In this document: piece by piece, positions 30,854 through 43,805 of the stretch
How positions within the stretch are numbered: position 1 is the first letter of the stretch
Layout of the letters: every line of letters begins with the position of its first letter
Source: Prosopocoilus inquinatus
Taxonomy: Eukaryota > Arthropoda > Insecta > Coleoptera > Lucanidae
DNA: 64,000 bases
Reading direction: 5' to 3'
Assembly (NCBI GenBank): GCA_036172665.1
Contig: CM069873.1
Location: forward strand, 39,112,001 to 39,176,000
The notes under the pieces: model-generated
What the model was told of the DNA's origin: nothing
Database searches by the model: none
Seen by the model: only the letters and a program-made list of their open reading frames with translations
Position numbers and translations under genes: made by a program

Positions 30854-32759
30854 CTATAGGTCGTTGATGTTCGACTGTATTTCGCGCCGTGGACGCATCT
30901 CGTCTTCTGTTTCTGGAACAATCGGTTCATCATAGTCGTCCTCTGTTATGGTCTCCGAGCGATTTATGATATGCTCGTCGATTGTGTACGCTGGTTTCAG
31001 CCGGTTAACGGAAAGAATGACTTGTTTTTCTCGAATGAGAGCAACAAAAGTTTTATCTTTCCGGCTAATTACTGGGTAGGGTCCCTCATACGGCATCTGT
31101 AGTAGTTGCTTGGAGCCGGCGTTTCTTACGAATACGTGTTCCGCAGTGGCGAGGTCCTTGAAAATAAATGTTCGATGCTCGCCATGTTGGGTGCCGCTTA
31201 CAGGTCTCAGTTGCTGGAAATGCTCAGTTCTTTAACATAGTCTGCAGCGTCGTCGTTGCAATTCCTCGTTTTTGGAGTCAGAAATTCTCCTGGAAGACGA
31301 AGTGGCTCAATGTATACCAATTCGGCAGATGTTGCATTCAGATCCTCGCGCCAGGCTGCTCTGATTCCAAGAAGCACGGTAATGCTTCCGTCCAGCGAAC
31401 ACCCAGGCACTTAACCGCGGTTTTCAGCTGTCGACGTAATCGTTCGACCATCCCGTTGCTTGCAGGATGAAAAGCGTTCGTATGGAGATGAGTCGTACCA
31501 GCTAAACGATTAAGACACTTAAATAAATGCGACTCGAACTGCCTACCTTGATCTGTGGTGACGTGGAGAAGTGTACCGAATCTCGCGATCCAGAGAGTGT
31601 AAAATGCTCGCGCGACGGTTTCGGCCTCCTGATTTTCCATCGGAATTAAATCTGGCCAACGAGAAAAACGATCCACGCAGGTCAAGCAGTATTTGCACCC
31701 TTCTGAGTATGGCATTATCACGCTGTCTAGGTGAACGTGCTCAAATTGGCTGGATGGTGATGCAATTGTACCCACGTGACGCCCTATCTTCGCTCGTTGG
31801 CATCGCGGGCCATACGTAACGCTGTGTAACGAACTTAGTCGTTGCTCTGATACCCGGATGGGCTAAACCACGTATTGCGTTAAAAGCTTCGGAATTGAAC
31901 TGTTACGAACGGCCGTGTAGTAGCCGTGGAAATGTCGCAGTATACAGTCGCATTGGTTTCTGGTATTGGTATTTTCCTCAGCTTAAGTCCGCTCTCCTCC
32001 TGCAAAATATTTTTCAGCTCTTCATCTTTTTTCTGCGATTCCGCCAACGCCTCCAAATCCAGTGGTGGCATAATTTCTTCCACCCTTGAGAGAGCATCAA
32101 CCACAGTATTTTCTTCTCCGTGAATGTGCTGGATGTCTGTGGTAAATTGTCCTATGAAGTCGAGGTGACGAAATTGACGGGGCGAGCATTTCTCTGATTT
32201 TTGGCGAGACGCATAAGTGAGTGGCTTATGGTCTGTCTGTGAAGATTGTGAAGTAAGTACTGTATTTTCTTTCGGCTGGAGTAAGCTTTCTCGAGAAAAA
32301 CTCAAACAATCCGAAAGGCGTTGCGATGACAGTCTTCTGAATGTCCTCTTCGGCGACAGAGATCTGGTGATACGCTCGAACTTGGTCAATTGTGGTAAAA
32401 ATTTTCCTACCTCAAAGCATTTGCGAAACATCTTGAATGTGTTTGATAAGATAGCAGTCTGGGATTGTCCTGGAGTTTAGACTCCTGTAATTACCGCAGG
32501 GTCTCCATTCGTTGCCCTTCTTCGGAGCCAAGTGCAGGGGTGATGCCCAGCAGCTCTTCGATGGGCGCTCGATACCGAAGCGTATAATGGCTTCAAATTC
32601 CTTTTTGGCTACGAGTAATTTCTCGGGTGATAAACGGCGCGGTTTTGCGGCCACTGGGGGACCTGGCGTGGTATTAATGTGGTGCGCGGTAGCATGTTTT
32701 GTAGGCAGCCGTGTTCCGTTAGGACGAGTGATATCCGATTCAGGGAAGTGCAGTAACAC
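30854..32759 (-). pseudogene. Broken pol of gypsy element 1 (RT start, RNase H end, integrase)
   Basis: In minus order there is a reverse transcriptase beginning (HHINTTPGPPVAAKPRRLSPEKL, KKGNEWRPCGNYRSLN) at 32759-32412. The catalytic RT and most of RNase H are deleted. RNase H end (TDHKPLTYASRQ, QFRHLDFIGQF) and connector (VDALSRVEEI) are at 32431-31880. The integrase core ([52 protein letters not shown]) is at 31775-31338. The C-terminal part (PYEGPYPVISRKDKTF, RLKPAY) is at 31096-30854. Several frameshifts separate these. It cannot be functional. Confidence 0.85.
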
Positions 32760-33559
32760 TCGGCGATTTGCCTACATGTGACTGACAACAGACTCCACTG
32801 GGTCCTGGTGTACGCGATCGCGAACGTTGACGGTTCCGCTGTGAGTTTCGCGATGGGCTGCGATTTCGAGCGCGCGATTCAAAAGAACTTAACTTCTCTT
32901 AAATAGCGTTTACAGTCAGTGTCATCGCATTAATCGGTCGTTCATAGCTTCTATGCACTTTGCCATGCAGTCGTTTTCTGCAGGAGTATTTACCTGCGCG
33001 ATTTGTTGTCCCGGCTTCATCGTCAAGCTTATTTGGATAAGTTGTTGGAGTCAATCAATCCACAGTCTCCGCAACAAACTGTCAGAGACAACATTACCTG
33101 CTTCCTGTCGCATGTGTCGGATGAGTTGTGATGGTGTGCGGTCACGTTCTGAAGAAGCTGCTTTATCCGCTGTTCCTATGACTGGCCTACGCGTTTGAGC
33201 AACTCCGTTTTTAATTTCTCGTAAGGCTGCGTTTCGGGGGGGGGGGGGGGTTCCTCAGTACATCCCGAATTTCTTTGAGATACCTTTGGTCCAGAAGAGC
33301 ACCTGTGATTCCGTGGAATTTCGCCAGACTATCTGTTATTCTGACTGATAAAAACTACGTCCAATTGCCAGAACCACAATTCGGGATCATCTGGCGGTAT
33401 TCGCAAGGCTGCGATGGTAGTCGCGGACGGTCTAAGGGATTCAATTCCACTGATACTGTTGCATTGCCGAATTCGTGTTATTAGCGGGTATATTTGCACT
33501 ATTCACTCAACTGTCTACCATCACTTTTACTCACTTCGCGATCACATCGGGGTCACCAC

Positions 33560-33838
33560 TGTGGAATTTTAGGGTAAAATAATCCGACAATTAAAATTAA
33601 AACTTATTTATTGGGTGATTAGCGAAATAAAAGGGGTGAAGTACGAAGCGCCCGACCAGGATGGTTAACTTTCTCCGACTGCCCTCGGTCCTTCCACTGA
33701 CCATTTTTTCTTCGGAGCCGCGCTGTCTGTCCGTTCCGGGGTATTATTTAGAGGAAGGACAGTCCCTTTGGCTTATGTCCGTACGGATGTTGGTTAATTA
33801 TAAATTCAAGGAAATAATTTAGTAACGCTGTCCCCACA
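33560..33838 (-). repeat. 5' LTR of gypsy element 1
   Basis: LTR at the start of the minus-strand element; the tRNA-Trp-like primer site lies at about 33540-33559. The segment 32760-33540 corresponds to leader and gag but is unreadable, with a G run at 33236-33250. Bases 33839-34186 hold an AAT repeat and no gene. Confidence 0.82.
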
Positions 33839-34186
33839 AAATAATAATAATAATAATATATTGGGCTTCGTAGATCACAATAGTGACGTAAGCCACGTCC
33901 ATAATTTTGTATGTACATGTATAATATACGTGATGGAATGTAATATAGGTACAATAACAAATCACAGTCAGAAATGTATGACAAACTTAAACCTAAATAC
34001 AGGTATTATCACATTAGGAAAGGTAGTCTCCCAGAGTGTATAAGCACTTGCTTAACAGGTATGACTTCTAGACTTCTCTCTTAAATGCACTTAATCTAGT
34101 AATACGTTTGAATTTGTCAGGTAAGATATAAGCTTTATTCCCATGTAACCCAAAGATTTCTGGGATAAGGAAAGCCTGCTTGACGG

Positions 34187-34483
34187 TGTGGCGGCATGGA
34201 ACAGACCATTCCTGGACTCGGTGACTCGCCTCATTCCAGTTACACCGATCACGCAACGCCCGATGTTCCTTCTAGAATTCGGAGAGACATCCTTCTAAGT
34301 ACGGGACCACCACGTTAAGCGTTATTTCTAACTACCTAGAGGAAGGAAGCAAAGGCAGTCGACAACGAAGGCTCTCGGGAATAGGTCTGATACCTGCCGC
34401 AACAGCGATGCCCATAATCCGTGTAATTTGTAAATAAAATGTAAAATAGTTGTAAATAAAATTAACTTACGAAAAGAACTACA
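34187..34483 (+). repeat. 5' LTR of gypsy element 2
   Basis: It starts TGTGGCGGCATGG and ends ACTACA. The first 168 bp match 38437-38604 almost exactly, with two or so differences. Confidence 0.88.
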
Positions 34484-34562
34484 AATTGGTGACCCCGACG
34501 CGATTTACGCCGTGAATTAGTGTGTTCGAAAAATTTTAACGCGTCTCCGATTTTTTATAACG

Positions 34563-35409
34563 ATGTCGCTCTCTAACAATACAGAAGAGCAACCGGGAAT
34601 GATAAGCAGTGATATCGCGCGCGTACTGGTTCGCATTCCTCCATTTTGGACCGCCAAACCGGATCTGTGGTTCATTCAGTTGGAAGCACAATTCGCACAA
34701 GCCAGAATAACCGCCGATTCTACAAAATACTTCCATGTCATCGGAGCTTTGAATCCCACGCAGCTAGAAGAGGTAGAGGACATACTCACAAATCCGCCGG
34801 TAGAAAATAAGTACAACAGCATTAAGAAAGCGCTAATTGACCGTCTCTCAGCATCACAAGACCAGCGAATCCAACAGTTGCTAGAACGTGAAGAGATCGG
34901 AGACCGTACACCTTCTCAGTTCTTGCGACATATTAGAAGGTTAGCGGGTTCTACGGCTTCTGAAGATTTTGTGAAAGCGATATGGTTGCGACGCCTACCC
35001 GAAAACACGCGCGCCATTCTTGTCGCGCAATCATACATACGCTGCGCTAAGTACAATGGCAGAATCAGCGGACAAAATTCACGAAACGCTTTCCCCGGTA
35101 AGCCAATGCTCGGCAGCCTCGAAGGGAAATCAGGGTTTGCATTCTACGCTGCAAGAAATAATTAAACGATTAGATAAGCTAGAATCGCGTAGAAACGATC
35201 ACCTTCGCCGGCGCGGAGGGAGTCTGAACGAAGTCGTCGCGCATCTCATCGCCAAAGGCAACCCTTCAGGTCTAGTAGACGAGCAGAAAACAACGGGGAC
35301 GAATGCTGGTATCATCAGAGATTCGGCGATACTGCAACGCGATGTCGGTCCCCTTGTAGCCGCTCTGCGGGAAATGCTCGGGCCGCACGTTGATGGCGTT
35401 AGACAGTGA
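34563..35409 (+). pseudogene. gag of gypsy element 2, one frameshift
   Basis: Capsid-like polyprotein: starts MSLSNNTEEQPG, then PPFWTAKPDLWFIQLEAQF, the block ITADSTKYFHVIGAL, LLEREEIGDRTPSQFLRHIRRLAG and LPENTRAILV. This arrangement is typical of CsRn1-clade Gag. Near 35030 the frame switches: the continuing part (ALSTMAESADKIHE and LDKLESRRNDH) is in another frame up to about 35200. No zinc knuckle is seen. The pol frame overlaps the end. Confidence 0.8.
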
Positions 35410-38370
35410 TGGCCCGAAACCACGCCGCCTTTACATCACCGATAAGAAAACAAAAATTGCGTTTCTAGTAGACACTGGTGCTGATCTGTGCGTATTTCCT
35501 CGGTTAAAGACACACGGCAATAGGACTAAAACTAACTATAAGTTATATGCGGCAAATAAATCCGTGATTACTACTTACGGGACTATTGTATTAAATTTAA
35601 ATTTAGGATTGCGACGTGATTTTGTGTGGCGTTTCGTAGTGGCAGACGTGGACAAACCCATCATCGGCGTAGACTTTCTTTCGTATTTTGGATTGTTAGT
35701 GGACGTTCGTAATAAGCGAATACTCGACAATACCACCCACTTGGCAACGCGTGGCTCCGAAGTAAGGACTACGATTAACTCTGTCAGAACAATTAAAATA
35801 GGATCGGAGTACGAAAGTATTCTGCTCGATTTTCCTGAAATCACACGCCCAACAGGTGCTGGAAATACGATGAAGCACAATGTCGTGCATCACATAAATA
35901 CAACACCTGGTCCACCGATATTTTGTCGGCCCAGAAGACTCGCACCAGATCGATTGCAGCTAGCGAAAGACGAATTTAAAATGATGCTGCACGAAGGTGT
36001 CATACAACCATCCAAAAGTTCTTGGGCTTCAGCACAACACCTAGTGCCTAAGAAAAACAACAAAATGCGACCGTGTGGTAATTATCGTGCGTTTAATAAC
36101 CGGACAATTCTCGATAGATATCCTATTCCACATATCGAAGATTTTTCGCATAGACTTGCTGGGATGGAAGTTTTTAGCACTATCGACTTAGTGCGAGCTT
36201 ATAATCAAATACCGATAGCAAGCGAAGATGTGGAAAAGACAGCCATCACGACACCTTTTGGACTATACGAATTCCCACGTATGCCGTTCGGTTTAAGAAA
36301 CGCAGCACAAACTTTTCAGCGATTTATCGACGAAACGTTACGGGGACTAGATTTTTGTTACGCGTACTTAGACGATATTTTGGTGACATCGCAAAACGCT
36401 GAAGAACATAAACAACATTTACGTCAGTTATTTCAGCGTCTTGCTGAGTACGGTGTTGTGATTAACACGGACAAATGTGTGTTCGGGTGAAAAGAAGTGC
36501 GTTTCTTAGGATATCTAGTGAATAGAAATGGCACGAAACCGCTACCCGATCGGGTGGAAGCTATTTCCAAATTTCCGCAACCAAAGACAGTGAAAGAACT
36601 TCGTCGTTTTCTAGGAATGATAAATTTTTACCGTCGTTTCATTCCGGAAGCTGCGCGCTTACAACAGCCACTTAACGCTATATTACACGGGTCCCTAAGA
36701 AAAGACGCGCCGGTATTGTGGACAATAGAAGCACAAAACGCGTTTACGGCCGTCAAAGACAGTCTAGCCAACGCCGCTTTATTGGCACACCCGATCTCTG
36801 GAGCACAATTATCGATGATGGTGGATGCGTCCGATTACGCAATCGGAGGAACGCTTCAGCAACGTAATGGTAGCGCGTGGCAACCGTTGGCGTATTTTAC
36901 AAAGACTTTAACTTCGGCTGAGAAGAAATATAGTGCTTATGACCGTGAACTTCTGGCTGTGTACGCCGCGATCAAACGGTTTCGATACGCTATCGAAGGA
37001 AGACCGATCACGGTTTATACTGACCATAAACCACTAACATTCGCATTTCAACAAAAGCCAGACAAGTGCACACCAAGGCAGTTCCGATACCTAGATTTCA
37101 TAGGCCAATTTACAACAGACATTCCTCATGTAAAAGGGAATGAAAATGACGCAGCTGACGCCCTCTCCCGAATCGAAGAAATCTCAACCGCCGTTAATAG
37201 CACGGAGTTAGCCGCGGCTCAGCGCAACGACCTGGAGCTGAAGCAGTTACTACAGGATAAGCACAGTGGATTACAGCTGAAGAAAATTAGGTTGACCGAC
37301 GAAATCGCTGATTTGTACTGCGACATATCCACGGGTACAGCTCGACCTTACGTTGTCGAAGCTTTGCGAAGACAGGTTTTCAACAGCTTTCACTGTTTGT
37401 CGCACCCTGGTGTACGAGCTTCCCAGAAGCTAGTGACTCAGCGATACGTATGGCCAAAGATGAACCTGGATTGCCGCAAATGGGCACGATCCTGTGTACA
37501 GTGCCAACGAGCGAAAATCTCTCGTCATGTTGTAGCGCCGATCGGTTCGTTTACGAACGACGCAGGCCGTTTCGAGCACGTCCATGTCGACATCGTGGGA
37601 CCGCTCCCTTCTTCCAGGGGTTTTCGCTACATGCTAACGTGCGTAGACCGTTTTACCAGATGGCCTGAAGCAATACCGCTCCCTGACATCGAAGCCGCAA
37701 CGGTGGTGCGAGCATTCGTGGAATAATGGGTAGCCAGATTCGGCGTACCCCTGCGAATTACAACGGATCAGGGTCGTCAATTCGAGTCACGTTTATTTAA
37801 AGAATTAAATGAATTAATAGGCGCGACTCACATACGAACGACAGCTTACCATCCGGCAGCGAACGAAATGGTAGAAAGATTTCACCGCCAACTCAAAACC
37901 GCCATAAAATGCCACGAGACAGAAAAATGGGTCGACGTGTTACCCATTGTTTTACTCGGCATCAGATCAGCTCATAAAGAAGACCTGAATGCTTCTGCGA
38001 CGGAGTTGGTGTATGGATCGACGGTACGACTTCCTGGTGAATTTTTCGGTTCTCAGTCCGTGCAGTTGACGGCAGACTACGGACAGCAATTTAGAAATCG
38101 TTTACGTTCTCTACGACCAACACCCGGAACACGTCACGAAAATAGAAAAATATTTGTTTTCAAAGATCTGCATACTACATCGCATGTCTTTGTTCGACAC
38201 GATGCTGTACGACGACCGCCTATATTGAGGCTGATAGATTAGACCCCACAGCTACCTGTTCGAAGACAGCGGGCAGTGACTCGAACGCACCAGACTTAGA
38301 GGAACCGCCAAACAAATTTTCAACAAGATCCGGCCGTCGTGTTCGATTCACCGACCGATATCAAGCGGGA
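35390..38370 (+). pseudogene. pol of gypsy element 2 (protease, RT, RNase H, integrase)
   Basis: Protease FLVDTGADLCVFP (about 35460); reverse transcriptase GVIQPSKSSWASAQHLVPKK, MRPCGNYRAFN, FSTIDLVRAYNQIP, FGLRNAAQTFQR and the catalytic YLDDILV (about 36365); RNase H MVDASDYAIGGTL, DRELLAVY and YTDHKPLTF; integrase zinc domain (H...HPGVRAS...CVQCQ), core [19 protein letters not shown] and [10 protein letters not shown]. Two in-frame stops, TGA at 36488-36490 (between RT and RNase H) and TAA at 37724-37726 (inside integrase), break it. Near 38200 a shift or small deletion moves the C-terminal tail (RSGRRVRFTDRYQ) to another frame. Confidence 0.9.
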
Positions 38371-38436
38371 TTTTAAAAAATTTATATTTCTCTGTTTATT
38401 TTTGTATAGATAGCGTTTACACTGGCAAGGGGGTGA

Positions 38437-38604
38437 TGTGGCGGCATGAAACAGACCATTCCTGGACTCGGTGACTCGCCTCATTCCAGTTACACCGATC
38501 ACGTAACGCCCGATGTTCCTTCTAGAATTCGGAGAGACATCCTTCTAAGTACGGGACCACCACGTTAAGCGTTATTTCTAACTACCTAGAGGAAGGAAGC
38601 AAAG
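38437..38604 (+). repeat. Truncated 3' LTR of gypsy element 2
   Basis: 168 of about 297 bp are present. The truncation point coincides exactly with the first base of the errantivirus LTR. Confidence 0.88.
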
Positions 38605-38844
38605 AGTTATGATTCATGCTTATACCAATTGAACTTGAGACATTCACTCATTATCAACTTTCTATTTAATCTGTATATTTAAGTAATGATATAGAATAAG
38701 TATATATTTTGTCATTGTAATGTATTAGTCAGTTAGATTACTGAATCGCTGCCGGTCTTCGGTTTGATTGTAATTCGACTCAAAGTGTATTTTCGTCTAA
38801 TAAATCGTTTTTAAAAAAACGTTTATCGAAGAAAGAAACTTAAT
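38605..38844 (+). repeat. 5' LTR of errantivirus
   Basis: About 240 bp, from AGTTATGATT to CTTAAT just before the primer site. It contains AATAAA (about 38800) as a likely polyadenylation signal. Bases 38845-39131 are the leader. Confidence 0.85.
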
Positions 38845-39131
38845 TGGTGCAGTCAGTAGGATCCAGAAGGGCAGACCTGGGAAAAATCCATCATCTACCT
38901 TTGGCCTTTGGTTTCCACCATTTATTCTGGATTCGCAACCTAGGGAACGAAGAAAAAGAATTCAAGAAAAACTTCAAGAGAGTAAGTTGAGCTCCTTTCT
39001 TTTAACCCATTCCAACGATTTTTGCGAGCAATACAATTTTGCTAAATTCCTTTAAATAATAATTAAGCTAATTTAGTTTTATGTCATTAGAATTTTCACG
39101 TATAGAGGACTTATCTGATATTTGAAGCAAA

Positions 39132-40444
39132 ATGTCTTTAGAAAACAGAAACACACCCACGATTCAAGCGGCAAAGGCCATTGCAGATTTTTTGCCACCA
39201 TTTCACGGTGATCCAATGCAATTGGAGAGCTTTATAAATGTTTGTGATGACTTTCACAATAATTACGGCACTACAGTAGACAATAATTTAAATAACTTTG
39301 TATTTGTAGTAATTCGTTCGAAATTACGAGATCAAGTAGTAAATCATATCATGTGTCGACCAGACTTAAATACCTGGCCTTTAATTCGAAATGCCTTACG
39401 GGATCAGTTCGGTGATAGAATGGATAGACAGACGCTAACTAGAGAATTCTTACACTTAAACAAAAGTCGTAACGAAAGTATTTTGGATTTTTTAGAACGC
39501 ATAAAACAAATCAAATCGCGATTAGACGTTAAAATCAATTCCGATCATCCATACCACCACTAAGGAAACCTTTATTTTTCGAGCAAAACGAGGCAAATGC
39601 ATTAGACGTATTAATCTCAAATACTGACGACATTTTAAGAACTAAACTAGACTTAAAACAACCTAAAACATTAATAGAAGCTGCCGATGTTGTCAGTAGA
39701 CATTTCTATAACCAACAAAGAATAAATTCCTTGCAAGAAATAGGTAGAATCAGTAATCAACCGCATAAAAATCCTCCTCAACGAGTCCCACAACTAAAAC
39801 ATTCACTCGACCTTAATTTTCCAGCAACGAAACCCATTGCCTCGCATACATTTTTCAATCCAAATCCTTTCACCAGACCCACTACGTCTTTTCAAATTCA
39901 GGCAAATCCGAACCCTTTTTACAAACCTGCTCTACAGTTTCAAAATCCTTTTAACAGAACAGCATTCCCCAGCCAACCTATAAATATCCAACAGAGACCT
40001 CAAATTCAGAAAAAATTCCCTTCTAATAGCCAAGTTTTTGGAAAACCAAAAAATGTATTCGCTCCACAGACGAATTACAAACCTTCCTTCAAACCAGAAG
40101 CAATGTCAATAACGTCAAAAATCCCAGCTACAAGCTTTAATCAAAATTATCCTAGCAAAATTGATCATTTTCAAAACAAAGGCACTTTCAAAAATGTTAT
40201 GGTAGAAGAGCTAACTAATGTGGAAAATTTTGACGCTATGGAAAATAATAACGCTGAATACCGCAGCAGTGATCAAGAAAACTGTTATCTTGAGCACGAA
40301 AGTGGACCCAGTGATTATTGTGAAAATTATTATTCCGAATCTAACCCGACTCACGAATATGAACAATACCATGAAGCTGAACAATTTGTAGGAAATGAAT
40401 TTCAAAATTTTCCCCAAGTCGATCCCCAACAAAGAAATACATAG
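39132..40444 (+). pseudogene. Errantivirus gag, one frameshift
   Basis: The capsid region starts MSLENRNTPTIQ, with FLPPFHGDPMQLESFINVCDD, LRDQFGDRMDRQTLTREFLHL and ESILDFLERIKQIKS. The frame shifts near 39541, and the rest (LRKPLFFEQNEANALDVLI, VVSRHFYNQQR) continues in another frame to 40444. The C-terminal part is rich in N, P, F and Q with repeats of NPF type and an acidic end. No CCHC knuckle is present, as is usual in errantiviruses. Confidence 0.85.
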
Positions 40445-40470
40445 ACCTCAATAATTTCGCCCCGAATTCC

Positions 40471-43400
40471 TTGCCGTACATTCAAATTAGAGAACCATCT
40501 TTAAAGTTATTAATTGACACAGGTTGTCACCCCTCATTAATACGCCCCTGCATAGTAGAAAAACATTATCCTGAAACTATATTCAAGTCAAATACACCGA
40601 TTACTACCTGTACAGGTTCAAGGCAGGCACAATTTAAAGCACATATACCTTTATTTGACGAGTTCAGACCTTTGAGAGATGAACTGGAATTTGTCTTGTT
40701 CGACTTTCATGATTATTTCGATGGGATTTTGGGAATTCGTGATTTAAGGAAATTAGGGCTCAATATAGATTTACAAAATAGATGTTTATTTAATGACCAT
40801 TTATCAATTGATTTGCACTATAGATCAGAATTTGAAACGCAGAAATTAGAAATACCTCCATTTTCGTCAATCTTAAAAGAAATCAAAACTAGTTTACCAA
40901 ATTGTGAAATTATTATTCCGGAACTAAAAAATGAAAATAACACAATATCCATACCTAGTAGTTTATTAACAATAAAGAACGGTTTTACTAAAGTTAAAAT
41001 AATTAATCTGACCGCTAATACTGAAATTTTCGAAATTGATAAAGAATTTTTGAATCCCTTCGCAGCAATTTTTGAAGAAAAGAATTTCGAATGTTTTTCT
41101 GCTGAACAATTAATAGAACCTCAAGAAAACATTGAGGAAGTATCGTTTGCTGACTTGAGAATAGATCATCGAAATCAAGAGGAAAAACAAGCTTTGAAAA
41201 AATTAATTGACGAGTATAAAACCATTTTCTACAATCAAAACAAAAAATTGTCCTTTACAAACAAAATAAAACACGAAATAAAAACAACTGATGAAATTCC
41301 TGTCCACACCAGATCCTATCGTTATCCGTATATCCACAAAAAAGAGGTTGAAAAACAAATTTCAAAAATGCTCGAGGATGGCATTATCCGGCCATCTCAA
41401 TCTCCTTGGAGCTCGCCCATCTGGATAGTTCCGAAAAAACTAGATGCGAGTGGCCGAAAAAAATGGAGAATAGTGGTCGATTACAGGAAAATAAACGAAA
41501 AAACCATCGATGACCGGTACCCTCTACCTAATATTTCAGATTTGCTAAACAAACTTGGACGTTGCCAGTATTTTAGCACGCTAGACTTAGCTTCCGGGTT
41601 TCATCAGATAGAACTACATTCAGATTCCATTCCGAAAACTGCTTTCAATGTAGAAAACGGGCACTACGAGTTCGTGAGAATGCCATTTGGTTTGAAAAAC
41701 GCGCCCGCTACCTTTCAACGCGTGATGGATGACGTTCTGAAAGAATTACAAAATAAAATTTGCCTGGTATATATGGACGATATTATAATTTTTTCAACTT
41801 CTCTTCAAGAACATATTTGTAATTTAAACAAGTCTTTTCCAAATTAAAGGAAGCAAGCTTTAAAGTGCAATTAGATAAATCTGAGTTCCTCTGTAAATCC
41901 GTAGAGTTTTTGGGACATATAGTTTACAACAGAAGGTATACGTCCAAATCAAAAGAAAATCGAAGCTATAAGTAAATTCCCTATTCCCAAGACCGCCAAA
42001 GAAATTAAATCCTTCCTTGGCTTAGTAGGTTACTATAGAAAGTTTATAAAGGACTTTTCCAAATTAACCAAACCTTTAACGCAATGTCTAAAAAAAGGAA
42101 TGAAAATTGTACACTCTCCTGGTTTTATTAATTGTTTTGAAACATGTAAAAAGATATTAATGAACGACCCCATACTACAACATCCTGACTTTTCCAAACC
42201 CTTTAACCTTACCACTGACGCTTCTAATTATGCGATAGGTGCCGTCCTTTCCCAAGGTCCTACAGGGAAAGACCTCCCAATAGCATTCGCATCTAGAACT
42301 CTTAACCCTGCAGAAACTAACTACAGTACCATTGAAAGGGAATTACTGGCAATAGTATGGGCAGTGAAATATTTCAGACCCTATTTATTTAGTGTCAAAT
42401 TCAATATCGTTACTGACCATAAACCTCTTCAATGGCTGTTTTCGCTGAAAGAACCAAATTCCAAGTTAGTAAGATGGCGGTTAAAATTAGAAGAGTACGA
42501 CTATAACATCCATTACAAGAAAGGCAAATGCAATACTAATGCTGACGCATTATCCCGAATAGAAATCAATCCTATTGATATTGACGATAATCTTTCCACT
42601 ATAGTAAATCTTCCCGATCCTACAGACATTCCTGAGCTGGATCCCGATGACGTGGATAGAATTCTGGATGAAGAACTTCTCCAATACCAAAATCCGGGTA
42701 ACTCATCTGGAAAAGGTGATCCTCCTATCATCATTCACCAAAACATCTTATTAAAGGAACCCGAAGACAATACAGACAACGAAACAGTTCATACCAGTCA
42801 AGAAAATCCTGTCCTTGAAATCCCATATCCTGAAAAATCTATAAACACTTTCAAAAACCAAATCATTATTTCCTCTAACGATAAAAAGAATGACTTAATG
42901 GTAAACCAGGAAAAAGTATTTGATAATAACCGGCTGTCCTTTAAAGTCCCCAAAACGAGAACTAAAGAACATTTCCTAAAGATTGCAAAGGAATATTTTG
43001 CACCTCAAAAGCACTATTGTCTTTACTTTTCGTATAAAGAATTTGAAATCCCGTTTATTAAAATTATTCAAGATTTTTTCAAGAACAAATCTTTTAGTTT
43101 GACGATTTCAAATACACTAGTAACAGATTTATTTGATGAAGACGAGCGGAAATTGAAATTGTTACATTATCATGAAACAAAAACCTGCCATAGAGGAATT
43201 CAAGAAAATCTAAAAGCTATAAAGAAATCTTATTATTGGCCTAATATCGATAAAGACGTGAGAGACTACATTAACACTTGCAACACCTGCCAAAAGAATA
43301 AGTATGAACGCCACCCTAATAAACTGATTTTTAAACCTACCCCCCATAGGATTTGAACCTTTTGACCACTTATATGTAGACACCTACAAGTACTCAGGTC

Positions 43401-43770
43401 AATGTTTTGTAACAATTATAGACAGTTTTTCTAAATTTGGTCAAGCCTATCCCATTTGTAGCCTGAATGCAGTCGAGAGTACTAACAAAATCCTACACTT
43501 TATTACTCACTTTGGCATTCCCCGTAAAATAACTTGCGACAATGGCATAGAATGGAGGAATGAAATCTTCCAAGATCTTTGTAAGACTCACCAAATAGAA
43601 ATTCACTATACCACCATATATAACCCCAACAGTAATAGTCCAGTCGAGAGATTTCACTCTACGCTCGCTGAGAGTTTGAGAACCTTACAACAGAAAAAAC
43701 CTAGGGAAGCAATCTCAATTCTGATGAATTACGCAATCCTCTGTTATAACAATAGCGTACACACAGCAAC
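40471..43770 (+). pseudogene. Errantivirus pol, first copy (protease, RT, RNase H, integrase)
   Basis: Protease LLIDTGCHPSLIRP (40510); reverse transcriptase GIIRPSQSPWSSPIWIVPKK, WRIVVDYRKINEKT, FSTLDLASGFHQIEL, MPFGLKNAPATFQR and catalytic YMDDIIIFS (41770); RNase H TDASNYAIGAVL, ERELLAIVWAV and TDHKPLQWL; integrase zinc domain HHETKTCHRG-like (H...H...CNTCQ) and core with DNGIEWRNEIF and SPVERFHSTL. A one-base loss near 41832 and a one-base gain near 41932 cancel each other. A six-C run at 43340-43345 shifts the frame before the integrase core. One extra T at about 43775 adds another shift. Confidence 0.88.
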
Positions 43771-43805
43771 GGGTTTATACACCTTTTCAAATTACCAGGG
43801 GAAAA

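Larger units (their letters stand above)
30244..33838 (-). mobile_element. CsRn1-type Ty3/gypsy element 1, minus strand, internally deleted
   Basis: LTRs of about 277 bp lie at 33560-33838 (5') and 30244-30519 (3'), starting TGTGGCGACAG/TGTGGGGACAG and ending CACA. Just inside the 5' LTR, TGGTGACCCCGATGTGAT is nearly complementary to the 3' end of tRNA-Trp, the primer typical of the CsRn1 clade. A purine-rich GGCAGGAGAG precedes the 3' LTR. At about 3.6 kb it is shorter than an intact element: gag is unreadable and part of pol is missing. The flanks do not show a clear target duplication. Confidence 0.85.
34187..38604 (+). mobile_element. CsRn1-type Ty3/gypsy element 2, nearly full length
   Basis: The 5' LTR is 34187-34483. 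The primer site TGGTGACCCCGACGCGAT at 34487 matches tRNA-Trp with one change. gag and pol follow, then the purine tract GGCAAGGGGGTGA and the 3' LTR from 38437. The 3' LTR breaks off after 168 bp at AAGCAAAG (38604), where the errantivirus LTR begins. Its expected continuation (GCAGTCGACAACG) is not found downstream. Two nonsense codons and a few shifts inactivate it. Confidence 0.9.

Noticed and set aside
30239..33845. Target duplication of gypsy element 1 made of AAT repeats
   Set aside because: Both flanks are (AAT)-like low-complexity sequence, so short matches there carry no weight.
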